Shown: piece after piece, positions 8,046 through 10,150 of the stretch
Numbering within the stretch: the first letter of the stretch is position 1
Layout of the letters: each line of letters opens with the position of its first letter
NCBI GenBank assembly: GCA_946885925.1
Contig: CAMPHP010000060.1
Coordinates: 1-10,150 of the forward strand
Direction: 5' to 3'
Length of the DNA: 10,150 nt
Source: an uncultured Litorilinea sp.
GTDB lineage: Bacteria > Chloroflexota > Anaerolineae > Caldilineales > Caldilineaceae
Notes under the pieces: model-generated
Seen by the model: the letters and a program-made list of their open reading frames with translations, nothing else
Database searches by the model: none
What the model was told of the DNA's origin: nothing
Translations under genes and position numbers: made by a program

Positions 8046-9377
8046 CTAGCTTCCTGTACTGCCTAGACTATCTTGTATGCCACGACCTTGTATGCCGCGA
8101 CCTTGTATGCCACGATCTTGTATGACTTGCGTGTAGAGCGTCTTATATTGCTCAGAGACTCGCGATAGTGAGAACTCTTGGGTGACCTTGGCTCGACCCC
8201 GGTGTGCCAAGGCTGCATGGCGTGCGTCATCGGCCAAGACCCAGGCAATGCCTTGGGCGAGATCCTGGCTGCTAAAGGGTTGCGCCCGATAGCCACACTC
8301 CTGATGTTCCACAATATCTCTAAGTCCCGTCGAGTCAAAACAGACCACGGGCGTACCACAAGCCAAGGCTTCCGCGGCGGTCTTGCCAAAAGATTCATAA
8401 GCTGACGGCACAACCATCACATCCGCTGCGCTATATAATGCAGCGAGTTTCCTCTGATCATGAATATAGCCTAGGTGGGTTGAGGAGAGCGGTAAGGCGT
8501 CTAATGCTGAAGTGTCACCCTGACCAAAGGTTGCTATATGAAGCGGGCGTTTCCCCTTTTCCGGCTCTTCTAGGCTCAATTGTTCAGTCGCCAACTGTTC
8601 GACAGCCTGCGTCAGATGTTTATAGCCTTTATTTTCGTCAGTAACCGTTGTTGCGCCAAATAGGATGATCTTTTTGTCCGCGGGAAGATCCAACTGGGCA
8701 CGGGCTTGCGACTTTGATTGAGGAGCAAAAACATCCAAATTAATGGCATTGGGGATAACGTGCACAGGGTGACCTTCACTGAGCGGACTGGCACGCAGGC
8801 AATCCGCCAGCCAGGTGCTGAGCGTGACAAAGTGGATCGGAGTCGTTCGAAAAACACGTTGTTTGCGCTGCCACTGTGTACGGCTTATGTCGTCGTCTGA
8901 ATGAGATGCCAAGTCTGGACATTGACCACATTGACCCCGGTAGCGGTCACATCTTCCACTGTAATGACAGCCGCCCGTTAAAGGCCACATATCGCGTAAT
9001 GTCCAGACCAGGGGACGGTTCCAGGTGGGCAAATCCTCCGGACGGACAAAGCCATGATTCACCCAATGCAGGTGGATGATATCGGGGTTGAGGCGGCGCA
9101 ACGCTGGTTGTAAATGCGCGGAGACTGCTGCTGGTGAAAAGAAACCTTGTACATCATACGCAGCAAGCGGCCTTTTCTCCCGCCACATACGTAGAGCGTG
9201 CAAGACACGCGAGAGCAAAGTCGCTGTGGGCAGATGGACGGTGGGGTCTTGCGAATATTTGCGCGCCACAAGCATCTGAGAATCAATGCCAACTTGTCGC
9301 AACCCTTGATGCAGCGTATAGACACCACGCGATGCCCCGTCAATGCCATCGCGCGTGTTCACATGTAAAATCTTCAT
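8046..9377 (-). CDS. GT4 family glycosyltransferase, WcaC-like, with C-terminal pentapeptide repeats
   Basis: This is a GT-B glycosyltransferase of 443 residues. It starts with MKILHVNTRDGIDGASRGVY; G14 in an xGGA-like loop marks the acceptor domain. IIHLHWVNHGF (100-110) and TLRDMWPLTGGCHYSGRC (126-143) are typical of a GT4 subgroup that includes colanic-acid WcaC. Four cysteines (C137, C143, C150, C153) lie close together after the TLRDMW motif. The donor domain has VIPNAINLDVF (207-217), LFGATTVTDENKGYKHL (239-255) and the EX7E motif E328-SFGKTAA-E336 followed by ALACGTPV. Residues ~258-280 form a charged stretch (TEQLSLEEPEKGKRPL) encoded by DNA visibly poorer in GC than the neighbouring genes. 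The last ~25 residues (DRGIQGRGIQGRGIQDS) come from a 15-bp tandem repeat and lie beyond the fold. The gene ends 3 bases before the CgeB-like gene and starts 64 bases after the methyltransferase. No strong ribosome binding site is seen. The exact sugar is not predictable. Confidence 0.9.
   Translation of the reverse strand: MKILHVNTRDGIDGASRGVYTLHQGLRQVGIDSQMLVARKYSQDPTVHLPTATLLSRVLHALRMWREKRPLAAYDVQGFFSPAAVSAHLQPALRRLNPDIIHLHWVNHGFVRPEDLPTWNRPLVWTLRDMWPLTGGCHYSGRCDRYRGQCGQCPDLASHSDDDISRTQWQRKQRVFRTTPIHFVTLSTWLADCLRASPLSEGHPVHVIPNAINLDVFAPQSKSQARAQLDLPADKKIILFGATTVTDENKGYKHLTQAVEQLATEQLSLEEPEKGKRPLHIATFGQGDTSALDALPLSSTHLGYIHDQRKLAALYSAADVMVVPSAYESFGKTAAEALACGTPVVCFDSTGLRDIVEHQECGYRAQPFSSQDLAQGIAWVLADDARHAALAHRGRAKVTQEFSLSRVSEQYKTLYTQVIQDRGIQGRGIQGRGIQDSLGSTGS
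8072..8126. repeat. 15-bp minisatellite within the 3' end of the WcaC-like gene
   Basis: On the plus strand the 15-base unit CTTGTATGCCACGAC occurs at 8072-8086, then at 8087-8101 and 8102-8116 with one substitution each, followed by a partial fourth copy, CTTGTATGAC, at 8117-8126. The unit is a multiple of three, so copy-number change would keep the reading frame. It encodes G-R-G-I-Q type pentapeptides at the extreme C-terminus of the glycosyltransferase. Confidence 0.93.
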
Positions 9378-9441
9378 CCTGTTGGCCTACTGATTTCTGC
9401 GAATGCTCTCTCACGCATGATTCGTCTCGTGCATGCAACTT
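9378..9441. other. 64-base intergenic gap between methyltransferase and WcaC-like glycosyltransferase
   Basis: I see no convincing promoter or terminator here. A short dyad, GCATG and CATGC separated by 12 bases (about 9415-9436), has no following T-run and is too weak to call a terminator. The AGG immediately before the ATG at 9377 is too close for normal ribosome binding; a TAGG about 8 bases upstream is a weak alternative. Confidence 0.4.
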
Positions 9442-10150
9442 CTAGGGAGTGGGCTGTTCTTGAATGGTACTCGTAAAGCGGGGTCGCAAAACGCCAGCAC
9501 CCTTCTCCAGGTGCGCTAACAACTCCAACTGGTAATCCAGTTCCTCTGCCCAGATGCGCGCTGCTTTGGCTTCATCTTGCCGTTCGGTGTCATCCATCAC
9601 AATAACACAGCGGGGGGACAGGTAGGGGCGGAGAAAAGCCAGCGCAGGAAAACGCGCATCGGGATGCACGTAATCAGGGGGGCCATCTATAAAGAGCAGG
9701 TCGATGGCATGCGTTGCTACGAGAGGCTGGTAGACTGCTGCATCATACCACGTATAAGTCTTGCCAGCGACAGACTGCTCTACGAGGGGCGCGTACACTA
9801 CTTTCACATGTGCATCAAGCTGGTGTTCTGTCACCCAACGCGCCACTCGCTCTGCCCATACCGGATCATGTTCAAGCGTGACCATCTGGCCTTGCCCGTT
9901 CTTTTCGAGCAGATAGCCCATGACCAGGGTCGAAATGCCCGCTCCACATTCCACAACAAAGCGCGGTGTGGTCGAGAGTACCTCTTTGCAGAGCAGCAAC
10001 AATAGATCGGGCGATGCTGCGCCAAGGCGTGTAGGCGGCAGGGGGAGACGGGGTGAGACAAAGTAGAACAATTGCTGGAATGCCTCAAGTTGACGAAAGC
10101 TTTTCCAGAGACTGCCATTTTGCTTGGTGGCAAGTACGATATTTAGCGCA
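9442..10150 (-). CDS. Class I SAM-dependent methyltransferase (Methyltransf_24-like), 5' end outside window
   Basis: The frame is open from the window edge to the TAG at 9444-9442, giving 235 visible residues. Although TTG at 10071 could be read as a start, the 26 residues upstream of it (with SLWKSFRQLEAFQQ running into LFYFVSPRLPLPP) look like normal coding sequence, so the gene begins outside the window. The SAM-binding fold is clear: VVECGAGISTLVMG (65-78 of the visible part, motif I), VTLEHDP (90-96; E93 likely holds the SAM ribose), DLLFIDGPPDY (150-160, motif IV) and VIVMDDTER (182-190). The SPDLL...ECGAGIST arrangement matches small methyltransferases of the Methyltransf_24 type often found among glycosyltransferase genes. 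A sugar hydroxyl or amino group of the glycan is the likely target (inference); a role in modifying the chain end is possible. It is the first visible gene of the cluster, 64 bases upstream of the WcaC-like glycosyltransferase. Confidence 0.87.
   Translation of the reverse strand, partial: ALNIVLATKQNGSLWKSFRQLEAFQQLFYFVSPRLPLPPTRLGAASPDLLLLLCKEVLSTTPRFVVECGAGISTLVMGYLLEKNGQGQMVTLEHDPVWAERVARWVTEHQLDAHVKVVYAPLVEQSVAGKTYTWYDAAVYQPLVATHAIDLLFIDGPPDYVHPDARFPALAFLRPYLSPRCVIVMDDTERQDEAKAARIWAEELDYQLELLAHLEKGAGVLRPRFTSTIQEQPTP

Noticed and set aside
8072..8126. Short tandem array considered as a CRISPR remnant
   Set aside because: Units are directly adjacent with no spacers and lie inside a coding sequence, so it is a minisatellite.
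9415..9436. GCATG/CATGC dyad considered as a terminator
   Set aside because: Only a 5-bp stem with a 12-base loop and no T-run.
9999..10071. TTG at 10071 as the start of the methyltransferase
   Set aside because: The frame continues upstream to the window edge with family-like sequence, so the true start is most likely outside the window.
1..10150. Possible defence system, mobile element or biosynthetic novelty beyond a glycan locus
   Set aside because: Every gene matches a glycan-assembly family, and no transposase, integrase, nuclease, toxin or inverted-repeat ends were seen.

Overview
The window is a stretch of a bacterial surface-glycan (exopolysaccharide or O-antigen-type) biosynthesis locus. 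All eight genes I can support lie on the minus strand, so transcription runs from position 10150 towards position 1. The DNA is moderately GC-rich and almost wholly coding, and the longest gene-free stretch is 114 bases. The organism cannot be named from the sequence alone. The large polymerase/ligase-like membrane protein, with its '[15 protein letters not shown]' and '[14 protein letters not shown]' segments, resembles the long O-antigen ligase family proteins I associate with Chloroflexota, so that phylum is my best guess (inference, moderate to low confidence).

Layout in transcription order: (1) 10150-9442, a class I SAM-dependent methyltransferase whose 5' end lies outside the window. 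(2) 9377-8046, a GT4 glycosyltransferase of the WcaC-like kind with a Cys cluster and a 15-bp minisatellite in its 3' end. (3) 8042-6909, a CgeB-like glycosyltransferase. (4) 6902-5964, a GT2 (GT-A fold) glycosyltransferase. (5) 5974-4766, a GT4 glycosyltransferase with a GTG start, whose first ~18 codons contain a GC-rich palindrome resembling a REP-like element. (6) 4758-3631, a GT4 glycosyltransferase of rhamnosyl/mannosyltransferase type. (7) 3625-2510, a Gfo/Idh/MocA oxidoreductase resembling the WlbA/WbpB nucleotide-sugar dehydrogenases. (8) 2395 to beyond position 1, a multi-spanning O-antigen polymerase/ligase (Wzy_C-type) with an extra membrane region at its C-terminal side, truncated by the window edge.

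Genes 2 to 7 are packed with gaps of 3 to 7 bases or an 11-base overlap, so they very probably form one translationally coupled transcript. A 64-base gap separates the methyltransferase from that block. The polymerase/ligase gene stands slightly apart: its 114-base upstream gap holds a good sigma-70-type promoter and a triple TGACA direct repeat, so it can probably also be transcribed separately. Together the genes fit assembly of a lipid-linked oligosaccharide. Five glycosyltransferases add successive sugars, the dehydrogenase supplies or modifies a nucleotide sugar, the methyltransferase may decorate sugars, and the membrane protein polymerises or ligates the product outside the membrane. 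No flippase, priming transferase, chain-length regulator or complete sugar-nucleotide pathway is present, so the locus continues outside the window. I see no RNA gene, CRISPR array, insertion sequence or defence system.
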